Below, piece after piece: positions 1 through 13,100 of a DNA stretch of 64,000 nucleotides. How positions within the stretch are numbered: position 1 is the stretch's first letter; each line of letters opens with the position of its first letter. The stretch is taken from the NCBI GenBank assembly GCA_905147135.1, contig LR990050.1, positions 16,056,001 through 16,120,000 of the forward strand. Reading direction: 5' to 3'. Position numbers and translations under genes: made by a program. Source of the DNA: Blastobasis lacticolella (Eukaryota > Arthropoda > Insecta > Lepidoptera > Blastobasidae). Under the pieces are notes generated by a model. That model was not told where the DNA came from and made no database searches. It saw only the letters and a program-made list of their open reading frames with translations.

Positions 1-486
1 AGTTAGGGCCCCCTTACGGACTTTTTTAATCTAGTGGGCTCGGCGTGGCGTCCTACCCCTACCCTACACATACTTTACCCCTACCTACCCTTTTTTCTTG
101 CTTATATTCCTCTTGAATCACTATTGTTGAAAACCGCATTAAAATCTGTTATGGGCTATCTCCGTAGCAGCGCTTTGTGGTGAGTGTTTCTAACACTGCG
201 ATCTTCAACCCGCCTATAAAGAGCGGAGATTGGAAAAACCTGGTATACCAAACTCTGGGAAAACCCCAGTGCTATTTAAGCAGGCTCTATTTGTTATGTT
301 ATGGGCTGGTGATATCATGAGTGATAATTATATGAGAGGTAGATGTTCGGTATTTTATTCAATTTGATCTGCGAATTCTTCCCGCAAATTGTATATAATT
401 AAGCCGAATATTCGGCACTTCAGCCGAGAGCCTATACGAATATTCGGTATTCGGCCAAATCATTATGATACATTAATGCAGCGTGG
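1..486. other. Intergenic, no gene seen
   Basis: No open frame of note. Bases 45-95 are rich in CCCTAC and TACCC words, like the longer block near 36.2 kb. The remainder is AT-rich spacer leading into a LINE relic. Confidence 0.5.
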
Positions 487-602
487 GTAGGCCTCCCACA
501 AAGTGGACCGACGACCACCAACTGGATGCGGAAAGCACAGGACCGGCATTTGTGGAGATCTTTGGGGGAGGCCTATGCTCAGCAGTGGGCGTCTTCTGGC
601 TA
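487..602 (+). mobile_element. Non-LTR retrotransposon C-terminal relic
   Basis: One frame reads NWMRKAQDRHLWRSLGEAY followed by QQWASSG and a stop. This is the usual C-terminal end of ORF2 in lepidopteran LINEs. Just upstream, another frame reads RPPTKWTDD, the preceding block of the same proteins, so the copy carries a small frameshifting deletion. A more decayed copy lies at about 6700-6830. A dead fragment. Confidence 0.75.
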
Positions 603-3540
603 ATATGATGAATTATGATAGATTTGTGACATCTCTAATACATACATAGGGACAGACGGCGGGAAGCGACTTTGTTCTATACTATGTAAAGAATTTCTAC
701 TACTAATTCAAGAAAATATACAATGTTAAATGTAACCTCCTCCCGGAGGGGGTTTAATAAGAACAAATAATTGTTGCTTAGAGCCAATTTTAACAAATTT
801 CACCTTAGCCGTCCAAAGTTTTAACTAGGTTTAATAGTTTGAACCGAATTGTGATTATGAATGAAAGGGTCGGCCGGCATAATATGGCGCTCTAAAACAA
901 AATTACCGCAAAAAGGGGCTAATCAGGAATACAATCAACCAGAATCTCAGATTAGAATGAATGTGAAAAGACAAAAGGGGTGTATTAGGATCAACTTCTA
1001 CCACAACTCTACCTGCCCAACAGTAAATTACGCTGTCCCCAAATTTCTTGATAGAGAGGTATCTACCTACATTTCAATCAATAATGGAATGGCATATCTA
1101 ATAATACCTATAGTTAAGACTCGTAGTTATTCACTGTAAATAACGTACCTATTGTCAACTCGTGCCTATGAAGCGTGAAGAGACAACAATGCCTAATCAA
1201 AAGCGTGGTGACAAACCATTATGTATTTATGTTTCACTAATAAGTACTTTTTCTACGCAACATAATACGCGGCTGTCCACCATCTGTCTTCGATGAGTTT
1301 TTGATTTTTGATAATCGGGAAAAACTGTGTCTGACGAAGAAAGTGAAGGTATCACAGATTGAAATCTTGAGCTGATCCGATTAAATTCGTGCTGCGTTAA
1401 ACACCCGGCCTGTGATCGTGTGATGCTATCCACATCGCCGAGGGCAGGACGAATTGCGAAAAATAGTACACGAAAAAGTGATCCAGCGAGGTCACGACCC
1501 TCACCATTGAGGTGATGGTGGTCATCTTGGCGTGGCTAATGTTCCAGTTGTGCTCTCGCGCGCGAGGGGCTAGATTCCGCCTTGACCATATTCCAGGATT
1601 TGGCAGATCAGGTAATTACAGTGGAGCGACTGCCATCTGACCTGTACATATAAAAAAAGGAAAAATATGGATTTAAAAGTAAATTTATTTTTCATAATTA
1701 CAAAGATCAAACAAACAAGATAATGAAGTCACGAAGGAATTCCTTAGCTTTTGTTTCGTCGCCGCTTGTCTCATCAGCTAAATCTTTGTTTGTAACACGT
1801 TGTGTGACCCCGATGGTCCAGTCGTGATGTGACCTGCCTGTGTAAACTGCGTACGAATGCATGGGCGCGCCACGCCCACCTGTTTCAGATAAAAGCTATT
1901 ATAGTCCGACAGCCGGTGAGCAAAATCGTTCTATTCTATCGTTGACAACCTAGGTTAATAATATCGAATAAATGTCGCAAATCTGTACATAATGTGATAG
2001 TCATGGGAATAAGGTAGTAAAGTGTTGCCTGCTATAAGCTACTTGACTTTGTATTGTATACGACTACTTAATGTATGAATCGCACGAACGAATTCCAACC
2101 AAATTATTAAGTATAATACACACAAGTTTAAATTGTGTGAAACGCTCAAAACGACTACCTATATTATGTGCGAAACGCATCCAAAAGGCTAGCCATGCGA
2201 AGCCAAGCGGTTGTTTGAGATAGTGCATGCATAGATACATAACGAACCTACTTGAATATCGCCATCCGGCGAAATAGTTTTTATGGACGTGTGACTTTTA
2301 TAATCGGTATGTTATAATAACAAACACATCGCGAACAAAACCCGCAACTTAACAACAGTGCTTATATTTTGCAACCATAACGGATAACGAAGTATCATAA
2401 TAAATCTCTTCTGAATTTTGATGAGCTGATTGCCGGACACTGGCTCCCCTACTATCGGTTTAAGAGTCGATAACCTGCCGGTCACACCAACGTTATCTAA
2501 GCCAGGGTTACGGTTATACGGACTAACGTATGCATGCGTTTGCAAAGTTTAAATTTATCACGTTTTTTGTTATTTAGAGCGATGTTAAATTTAGTAGGTA
2601 TAGTCATTTTGTAACGTGGTTGTCAACTTAGTTAAAATTCTGATAAGTAATTTTATTTATAACCCTGATCCTGGTGACCGCCATCAATAAACTATACTTT
2701 TTTAAAGCATTGAATCAAAGAAAAAAGAAGGGCGATTGAACAATTTAGTTTTTACCTGACTGCGACAGAAGGAGGGTTATGTTTTTCGAGCGTATGTATT
2801 TCTTTTCATACAACTCACTGAGAAACGAGCAGACAGTCCCATCTGTTTGAAAGAGGTAAACAGTAGGTATTTATAATTCTTATACCCGGTTTCTGAAACG
2901 CTTGTCAAATCATTGATTAGCTAACAGACTGTCATATTTAATAAGCTGTTAAATCACTGTGGGTTTCTGAAAGGCCAATCAATCTAAAATTAGTTAATCG
3001 ACTATTAACAAGAGATACATTTTTTCGTCTGGCTGCCCCTGCTAAAATCAGTCACATTCATTCACTCATATATGTTTTCTTTCTGTCTAACGCATTGATT
3101 TGTCTTTGTCCCTAGCGGCCTTTTGAAGCCAAAATCGAATGTGATATTCAACTTTTAGATGAAACTGATAGCGATTGTATAGCTTTCGTGTAAAATCGAA
3201 AATTATCAAAAAAATATACAGAGCGAGAAAAGAGAACTTATAACAATATTTATGTTATAGGGTCACCGGTTCCAGTGGGTCAGTAATCCCATCATCATCA
3301 TCTTTAGGCAGTTGGGTAGGTCCCGGTTGGCGAGGGAGGCCTCTATTCACTGCTGAATATAGGCCTCCCACGGCTTACACTTCGGTCGACTCTGTTATCT
3401 TGCATCCATCGGCTCCCTAGTACCTTAAAGAGGTCGTCCGTCCATCTCTTGGGAGGCCATCAGAGTTCGCCACTCAACAACATCCGCCCCATCGGCTATC
3501 GTTTCTGTGAATTTCTCCCAATAGTCCCATTAGTTAAATT
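603..3540. other. Intergenic spacer with repeat fragments
   Basis: No gene could be supported; the short open frames here lack splice context and protein-like composition. About 1500-1640 is a fragment of the SINE-associated family with the words ATTCCAGGATTTGGCAGATC and GGAGCGACTGCCATCTGACC. About 3290-3450 is a common lepidopteran repeat (AGGCCTCCCACGGCTTACAC, GCATCCATCGGCTCCCT). Nothing else recognisable. Confidence 0.5.
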
Positions 3541-3544
3541 CTGG

Positions 3545-3930
3545 TTCGAGTCCTGGACATGGACCGGTTCGTGGTTTAGGTCCAGGTCCTGGTCCCGGAT
3601 CAGGTCCTGGTTTCGGACCAGGTCCTGGTTCAGGTCCAGGTCCTGGCCCCGGACCAGGTCCTGTTTCAGGTCCAGGTCCCGGTCCCGGACCAGGTACTGG
3701 TTCAGGTCCAGGTCCTGGACCCGGACCAGTTCGTGGTTCAGGTCCAGGTCCTGGCTTAGAATCAGGTCCTGGTTCAGATCCAATTCCTGGCCGCGGACCA
3801 GGTTCTGGTTCAGGTCCAGGTCCTGTCTCCGGACCAGATCCTGGTTCAGGTCCTGGTCCTGGCCCCGAACCAGGTCCTGGTCCAGCTAATGTTTATGGTC
3901 ATGGATTAGGTCTAGGTCCTGGTTCAGGGT
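3545..3930. repeat. GGTCCAGGTCCT-type minisatellite
   Basis: About 385 bp of degenerate 6/12-bp units (GGTCCAGGTCCTGG, GGTCCCGGACCA, TGGTTCAGGTCC). The unit is a multiple of three, so both strands stay open: an Arg-Ser-Trp-rich frame on the plus strand and an Asp-Leu-Asn-Gln-rich frame on the minus strand. I read these as by-products of the repeat, not genes. It lies 270 bp upstream of the sulfatase start codon. Confidence 0.8.
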
Positions 3931-4199
3931 GTTAGAGTTTTACACTCAATCTCGATGTACCTGTGTCAAAATATTTGCATACAAAGCAGGAAGCCTACGT
4001 CATCCGATTCCATGATTCTGTCAAACCAGCGCCGAGGGTCACCGACAAGTTCCGAACCAGAGGCGGCTACTTCGAGTTAAACCCGACTTGTAATCTGCCG
4101 TCAAAAATTTGCGCGCACGGGCCGCTTTCTTGTTTATTTGCTACAATAAATGATTGAGTACCAACCAGTTACTAGTTGTGAGCCAGGCCTCGTGTGGAG

Positions 4200-7100
4200 A
4201 TGTCGCTGGTGTGTGTCGCGGTGCTGGCGCTGCTGACCGTAGCGTGTGCGGACAGACCTAACATTGTACTGATTATTGCTGATGATTTGGTGAGTAGCGC
4301 ACTTATTTTTAATTTAACCCCTGAAGACAAAAGAGGCGTGGCATAAGTTTGATGCGTGTATCTGTGGCTTTGTGTATCTGTCTGTGGCATCGTAGCTCCC
4401 GAACGGATGGACCGATTTGGATGCGGTTTTCTTTATTTGAAAGCCAGTTAATGTAGATGGTTCTTAGCTTTGTTTCATTAAAATCGATTTTGTAGTTTAG
4501 AAAATATTTGGGTATAAGTAAACTTGGACGGGGTTTACCCGATTTTTTTTATCGTTAGTTTATTAGTACCTAGGTTCTTATTCGAATTTAGATATTTACT
4601 TGTAGTTTTAGTGTTCATTAATTACCTAGGTTATAATTAGCGACTCGGCTATTAATGCCATACGAATAAATAAATATTCAAATGAAATACGAAACTTTTA
4701 AAGGTATGTATTAGACATACAATTACAACAATTATGTATTCATTGCCTACAATATCGATATACCTACATAAAAATGCTTAAATAAACAATTTTAAGTGAA
4801 CTACCAAGTCAATTTACATTTTAGGTACCTACATTTAACTGTGCTGGTTATCTAAACGAATATGAGCGCTTTTAATTATACTTCAAAATTATACCCCGGT
4901 TCAGATTTAGGAATAGGTAGGTAGTTGCTATCATCGCAGCTTGCTGTAGGTAAATGAATCAGTGAGATAAATCTTTTAAGAAAAATTTGAAAAAATATTT
5001 CTAAAGTATAAATATAAGTCTTAAATTTAGTAAAATTAAATGCGCTGTGCGAAAAAATAAATTTTTGGCACCCGAATCTTGGAAACTAGCAAACCGTTTC
5101 GGCTTTGAGTTCTCTCAGCTGTTCTTTACTGTGATATGCATAAGTCATTACTTTAGTACCATCCGAAAATTTCTCTATCGCATCAAAATCCGTTGCGTGG
5201 TTAAGGAGTTAGCTGGCATATAGCGGAATGGGACTTTTAATTTTTTTCCACATATCTACCCGAGTAAGGCAATTTCAAATTCGTTCCTCCATTTATTATG
5301 TCCGAGGCACCATGTCTACCTATTAATCAATAGAACTCGTTTGTTACCGGTTTCCAGTTTTTCGAAATATTAACTTAACTTGTTAGATACCTACTGTTTT
5401 ATCCAATAAACAATCGTGGTCATTGCCCAGCGGTGGGCTAGCGTGGTGTAAGTAGGCACGTGTTAAGTCTGCATATATTCAATTGATTTTAATGTAACAA
5501 AGCTCAGCGGGACTATCGTTTAAGTAAGTTTCCAACTGAATTTGTCATTGAATAATTCTTTACTACGTCATTTACGTTGACCACTGACAACAGCGTCTAC
5601 GAAATTAGAGTAGTGTCAGATTTTTCATGTCAAATTCTATTTGTCAAAACCAGATATCGGTCCGTCTCTTTAGGAGCTACGATGCCACATACAGATACAC
5701 ACGTCAATCATAACACCTATCTTTATGCGTCGAGGTTTTAAAAACCTTTGTACCTATGTATAATTACAATAACTAAGCTTTACCTACCTAGGGCTGGAAC
5801 GATGTCGGCTTCCACGGGCTCAATAACATTGGCACGCCGAACATCGACGCGCTGGCTGCTTCGGGAGTGATACTGCAGCACCAGTACGTGATGCCGATAT
5901 GCACACCCTCTAGATCAGCCCTCATGACAGGGAAACATCCCGTACATTTGGGTGAGTGTCTGTTTTATGTGAGGCTTTAACAACAATCCCGGTTTCCCGG
6001 ATTAACGAATTTGGAAAACCGGCCCTTAAGAGGATGACCCAGAAAAACATTCACTGATGAAGTCAGTGATGAAACCTGGGGTCCGAAGTGGCAAGAATAA
6101 AAGGAGATGTATGAAAAGAGTTGTGGATATTTGCGTGGCTAGGGAAACCGGGATCTCTCGCCTATTTATATAAGTACATTGGGTTCCCAAACCATTCATT
6201 CAAATAACTAATGGTTTATAGACTGCACCATTCAATCAAATAGGTACTTAATAATATTTGAATTGGGACACGAACGTCTATCTGCTAATTCTGGGAAAGA
6301 GGACACCAACTGGCGTTAAAAAATAATAATAGGTATGGTTGTTATCTTGTTATCGTGTACTTAATTAAAAATAAAAATAATGAAAGCTACCGACTGTTCA
6401 CCATTGCCATTATCTCCACGCTTGGCAGGCGAGTTAGAGATTGCATAGTGCTGATCGCGCGCAGTAGAAAATGCCGCTGCTCATTTTCTGGTCTGCGGAG
6501 ATCGTAACTATTAGACTATATGGACTGTTTGTCTGCCTCATATATAAAATACACATGTATGGCCTCGTAATTATGTATTTTGTTACGGTTTGTCTGTCTT
6601 CATGTACAGTCATGTCAAGGAAGTTGTTTATCAGATTTGTTATCGTGTAACCAAAATATTGCTAAGGTCAAGAGTTTAAGACTGTTATCGGCCATAACCG
6701 GCCAACGACCTGGTAAAGATCGCAGGTACCAGCTGGATGCGGAAAGCATAGGACCGGCCTTTGTGGATCCCTGGGGGAGGCCTATGCCCAGCAGTCGGCG
6801 TCTTCTGGCTGATATGATGATGATGATCAGCCACAATATCATTGCAAGGGACACCCGAGCTTGCTTTATAATGTGCAATTGAATTTCAACCTTAGGGTGA
6901 TAAAGCAATTTCCTGGCCGAGTGTACCTTCCACAATATCGTGCAGTTGCATTGCTATAAACATTTATTCCAGGCATGCAACACGGAGTGCTGTACGGCAT
7001 GAACCGGCGCGGCCTGCCGCTGTCCGAGAAGCTGCTGCCTCAATACCTGAAGGATTTGGGATACAAAACCCACTTGGTCGGAAAATGGCATTTGGGAAGC

Positions 7101-10100
7101 TTCAAGAAGGAATACTTGCCGTTGTATAGAGGGTACGTTATTTGTTGTACAGTCCTAATATGTTGTCACCTAATATGTGTACACTCGCAAGCAAGCAAAT
7201 CACCCATAGCGATTCACCCGTATTTTTTCTATGTACGAATGAACGTATGAACGTTTCTGGCGTCATAAATCAGTCTTATAACTTCATACATATACGATTA
7301 TCGATTTTTATCGATTAATTATCGAATACATAATTGATTTCAATTATGTTTTCGCGTTTTGATAGCCAATGAGACAATCCTGAGCCAATAAGACCAGTGT
7401 GTTTTAATAATTTCTTCGACATATTAGCTTCACGTCAGACAATATTTCCTCAAAAAGAAATCATCTCGGCAATAATGTCCTGGTTATGCTCTCGCGCACG
7501 AGGGCCCGGGGTCCGCCTTGACCATGATCCAGGATTTGGCAGGACAGGCAATTACAGTGGAGCGACTGCCACCTGACCTCCGTGACCCTGCTATCAGGGG
7601 AACCTGACCAGATTGGATCATGGTTACACCTTCAGTCACCGAAATGTGCAGATTTCATCACGATGTTTTCCCTCACCGTAAGAGCATCGGTTAGTATTCA
7701 ACTAATGTACTGTAACTTCTCAGTCACCCCAATACCTATATGTCTGTATAAATAAATACACACATACGAGTATCTACCTATAAAGAGTAGACATAACATG
7801 ATAAATATAATTTCACATATTGTGATTTGGCCGTAAGCGAGTGATCGTCTAGTTATTGATTATATTTTCAGACCCATTACGTTGTGTATACATTTTGAGA
7901 AACGTCACAAGGAATATGTAAGTTTATAGCAATACTCTGTAATTCAACCGCACGAATATCCGGAAGATATTCGCAAATTAATACAATTTAAGTCACATAA
8001 ATAAAAGTAAAATCAAATATCAAAATCCTCAAAAATGAAACGAATGAAACATAAATCCGCGTAATTATGATGATTTACATGTAATCCACGCAAATCGAAA
8101 TAGTCAAACAATTTATAAAATCCGTACAAAAAATCAAACAAAGTATAAAGTAAACATGCGACTTAGCTTTGACAGCACTCGAAACGGCAACGGATTCTTT
8201 CTTCTGGTGCCACTCTAACCCTATGATTGCGAAACCCTAACGTTATTCTTACTTAAATAATATAGAATAGAGGCCATTAGGTCTCGGAAAACCTACCTAA
8301 TCGATAAGGAACTGAGACTCCCATCACACCTCATATCTCAGCCAACCAGCAAAGCCTTCGACATCAAACGAACCAGTGACCTATTGTCTACTTCGCTCAA
8401 ACCGTCACACATATTCCGATCATCTCGTCAGGCATTATTAAGGTCCTACCTATCGACTCACGAGTCAAAGGAGCGACTATTATTTAAATTTTATTTACTT
8501 CGCGTGTGTAAGTTGTGTGCCTAGTGTGAGGGACAATAACGACTCGGGCCAGGTTTCGAACCAAACTCGAAATTCATGTCCGTAGGAAAATGTCATTAAA
8601 GCTTTATAAGGACAAGGGTATTAAACGGAACATGGGCCAAAATCGTACCAGAATTCGGCGACAAACCTAGGTGTAGACTTAGTTAGAGCGCCTAGGCCAT
8701 CGAAGACCAAGTCGGGATTCATTCTCTTAGAGTGTATTCGATGTCACATCCGAAACTGTGTCCCAGGTTAGTTTTATAGTTTTTTATTCAGTGAGAAACG
8801 AAAGAAACGATACAAAGCTGAAAAATAACACAAAATAATAAAGTCCAAATTAATTTAACAAACTACACGCGAGTTGTAATGAATTTTTCAGAGGAAATTT
8901 GGAAAAGCCTGGGGATTCTTAGTTACGGAAATGGATACGATGATGTTCACGCGACGCGACCCATGGGCTGACTGTCCCGTTTCTACTACTCTGGCCACCT
9001 TGCTTTAAATCGTTAGCGTCAAAATTTCCACGGTTCAATATTACAAACAAACAAAAAATGAAATATTTCTAAGTTTATGAGGTCTAAAGCGACTGCTCTT
9101 TTAACGATCGCACATCCATTAATTTTACAAAATGTTCGTGTTAAACCGAAAATAGTTAAATGTTACAACAGCTAGGGATGTAGGGATGTGTGCATACGAC
9201 GTTTTATTTATTTACGGAGTCGATTAAATTTAAACAACGCAAACAAAAATACGTAAGCAAATGGATTCGATGTGTAATTTCTTTAGACCAAAATTTATAA
9301 TGTAGGGAGTTATAAGTAAACAATATGAAGACATTTTAGGTACTATAAACTCGATGTAATGTTTCATCAGACTGAGTATAGAGATATTTAATTCCTATGA
9401 AGCAAATCCATTTGAGTCATCAAACAAGTAGATTAAAATTAAATTCTAGACTCGTTTAATATTTAGGTGTTCTTTTATTCAATTATTTATTTCGATATTT
9501 CGTTGGAACGTATTTGTATGAATTTTACATCACTATCACTTGTGAGTATTTTTTCTTGAGTCCCATACTTGACGCAAAACATTTAAGATATTCACGATAT
9601 TTTGTCTGTCGTCCAACCAATCAATAGCGTAAATTTATTACGGGCTTTTGAAGTAAAATATTTCTCTCGTCAAATAAATTGTTTAAGTTTTTTACAAAAC
9701 CAAGTTTTGGTTAAGTATTTGAGAGCATTTGTTAAAAGAATTCATGATAAGCAAACTATTTTTTAACCACACACTGCTCTGTGTATGATATGCGTATTCA
9801 TTTCCAAGTCCATCAACTACAACCATATGATATATAAATAAATTGTACGGTGACGAGCTCATGGTACATAGTGATCGTTACAGTACATAACTCAGAAAAG
9901 TGTCATTGGTATGTGGCCGCAGTGGGATTCGAATCCGGTACCTCTCGCTTCCGAGTCGGATACCGCAATCACTCGGCCACTGACGCTCCTATATTTACAA
10001 TATTTTCTTAAAATGGGGTGCAATTATGAGGCGATACTTATTGTCTTATTAGCTATCAAAGCGCGAAACATAGTTAAAATCGATTAGGTATTTATGACGT

Positions 10101-13100
10101 ACTAATTGTTGACGCCAGAAATGTTTGAGCGTAGATATATGGAAGAATATGGTGAAATAGGTAAATCAATTAGTTTGCTCGCGAGTGTATTTGTCGATCG
10201 TGATGGATGACACTCAGAAACGCACATTTTCAGTTGTTATCAAAACACTGTAATGGTCAAATAATGTTTCGATTTGTTATGATTATCTGCGTTCATGAAA
10301 CTATGCTAAGTTATTAGGTTACATACATGTGTAGGAGGACCACATGGAATTTAAGTCCGTGAGTGCTATAGTTAACGTTACGCTGAGTTAAGTCTGGTTT
10401 ACATGTTGAGAAGTGCCCAGTGCCAAGTGCGAAGTGACAAGTAAACATTGACAAGTGACAAGGAGCAAGTCGGTGTTCACACATGTGATAAATAAGTACC
10501 TAGGCAGTAAGCTCATTAGTATGTCGTTTTCCGAACCGCATGGTATTCCCAGTATTTACTCAACATGAAAACATGAGGAAGAAGTCGAGTGAAGGAAATG
10601 TCTGTATCATTTTCCTGCTTAGAGGACTGTATTTTTCCTCGCAAGTGTGAAGAAAAACGTTGTATGAAACGCGTGTGAATTGATCATTACACTCTCGACT
10701 CACCTATATGCGCTCACCTACCCCCTCGACTGTAATGACCAATATATAATAGCATACTTGTATCACAATATATAATAGCACAATTATTACGCTTATTAAA
10801 GGCATAATGTCTGAGTCTGAGGCTGAAGCTGGTATGGAAAATCTGATAACAACAGCTTGGCAAGAATAAGATATTGGTCCTTGGGTGACCAAGTTATTGT
10901 AACCAATCTTTAAAATTCGTCGGCAGTCGGCAATTTTACGTCATAAATGTCATAATTTTCGAGGACGACGGGAGTGGACCTTCTGTTATTTCTCTAGTTT
11001 GTAGCATCTATACTTTTGGAACGGCATACATCACAGTAATGAATTTTGAATCAATAAATCAGTCACGCGTTTACGCTTTGCGTTACCAAAATTTTTGATG
11101 CTCACTGCATTTATTTGAGACGCTGGCCCGCCGCGACTTCGTCTGTGTGTCGTCCTACGCTGTAAACCTCCCGCTTGAACCACTCTATACAGGTGTTACA
11201 TAATATATGCATGAAGCCGTGAACTGGATGGAGTGCTAAACGTATGAAAACTATAGGTACAATTATTTCTGTCGTACGTGGAATAATTGTACTTTTCGTT
11301 TTAATACATTAAGCACTCCATTCAGTACACGGTTTCATACACATATGATATAACACCCTGTATATTGTTGAAAACCGCTTGTAACTTAGTTCCATTAAAT
11401 CCGAAAAGTTTTTAAGTTAATTGCGATCAGACAGGCAGATAGACAGATGAGGCGTAGAGCTTTGTAACATAATATGTAGTGACACCATGACGAAATAGTG
11501 GAAAGAAACCGCGAATACGCAACGAACGTACATACAGTAGGTACATATTTTTTTAAGAAAATCGCGCGTAACGAACGAACTATTGTTCCTGCTAAATCAC
11601 GTAACGATCGCTCAAATTGGCGATTTGTTGACAGCGATGTTTGTTTCAGATTCGACAGCCATCTCGGATATTGGACGGGCAAGATTGACATGTACGACCA
11701 CACGAATGCCGAGCAAAATGTCTGGGGATTCGACTTTTGGAGAGGTCTGTGTGTCCTATACTTATTTATTTTATTATTACTCATATAAGTAAGTATTTAT
11801 ATATATCCAAGTATACTTAGTTGGTACTAGGTGAGACCCTGCACGCAATTCGGATATCTGTACTGCACCTATTACTATGACACTTGTGAATTATGTGGCT
11901 TGCTGGTAGTGAAAGAGTTTTTTCGGTATCGATTCAGTAGTTTCGGTGATTATAAACATACAAAACTTCGCATTTATGAGTAGTACAGATAGGATTAGGT
12001 TAAAATAGGTAAACTAGTGGAGCGCACTGAAGAAATTCATTTGTATAAAAACAAATATTTCATGGTGTTAGTATCGCCTCCAGCATAGGTCACTAAATAA
12101 TAAGGATATTAACGTTGTTTCTGAGGTTTCTAATCATTATTGTTATGTTAATAGCGTGTCACAATTCACTGCTGGACTATACCTAAGCCAGATCCACGTT
12201 TTTGTCATAATCTCTACGCTTGCCAGGCGGGTTGGAGATTATGAAAGCGGTCTAATGGTTAGGGGTTCGATTCGTACCCCGAGGTACCGGGTTCGAACCT
12301 ACACTAAGGTCTTACGGTGAGGGAAAACATCGTGATTAAATCTGCACATTTAGGTGACTGAATGTGTAACCATGTAGTCCAATCTGGTCAGGTTCCCATG
12401 ATGAACGCCAAGATGAGCACAATAGAAAACGCTGCTACCGATTTTCTGGTCGGTCAACTGGACGGAGGCCCTAGCTGTAGCAGCTGGTGCTCTATTACCT
12501 TTTAACTCTTTATGGTAGCTTTATGACTTAATCTCTTTCGCTCCAATGAGGAGTTTTCCAATAGGTATTTAAGGCATTCCTAACCACTCACTAGATGGCG
12601 TCCCGACAATTTTGGTAATTGATAATCGCTTGAAATAGGTTCTTAGCAAACAGGATATAAACACTGGGTACGTTGTATTGGATAATATTATATTTGTTAA
12701 TAGTTTTAAACCATTTTAGTGGTTGTAATAATAATGGAAAATAGTGCCAACTTCTATAAATATTTCTTTTTACACTTCCTTCAACCTTTAACAGTTATGT
12801 TTATATTAATAAACACTTTATTTTCAAGTTTAGTATTACTTGGCTGCATGAAATCACTGCCACCATCATACAGATTTAAAAAAGATTACCAAAATTGTAG
12901 GAGCGCCATCTATTGATGCTTTTTGAAACGAACTATCAATACCTACTGGAAAACTCCTCATTGCGGCGCGTTCGCGAGCGAGCGAGGTGGCGAGTCACTA
13001 GCGATAGCATTCGATTAGGCTGTCGGGCCTCTCCGTCTACCTTTAAAGACATTGGTCGCATTGGAATGGCTTATATACTAAAACTAAATAATAAAGTCCA

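Larger units (their letters stand above)
7183..10205. mobile_element. DNA transposon with long terminal inverted repeats
   Basis: The left end (7183-7405) and the reverse complement of the right end (about 10030-10205) share an ordered set of words: TACACTCGC, ACATTTCTGGCGTCA-like, CGATT, TTTCGCG, TTGATAGC and AATAAGACAAT-like. The ends are therefore inverted repeats of a roughly 3-kb element filling most of sulfatase intron 3. The interior is AT-rich, with no recognisable transposase, so it is likely non-autonomous. It contains nested repeats, including SINEs at 7470-7730 and 9890-9995. A short foldback relative lies at 46235-46712. Confidence 0.55.

Noticed and set aside
3449..3889. 146-codon Arg-Ser-Trp-rich open frame
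   Set aside because: Produced by the six-base repeat; the opposite strand is open too and there is no gene context.
9890..9995. tRNA-Ser gene on the minus strand
   Set aside because: A and B boxes are recognisable but stems mispair and the module recurs as the head of a dispersed SINE.
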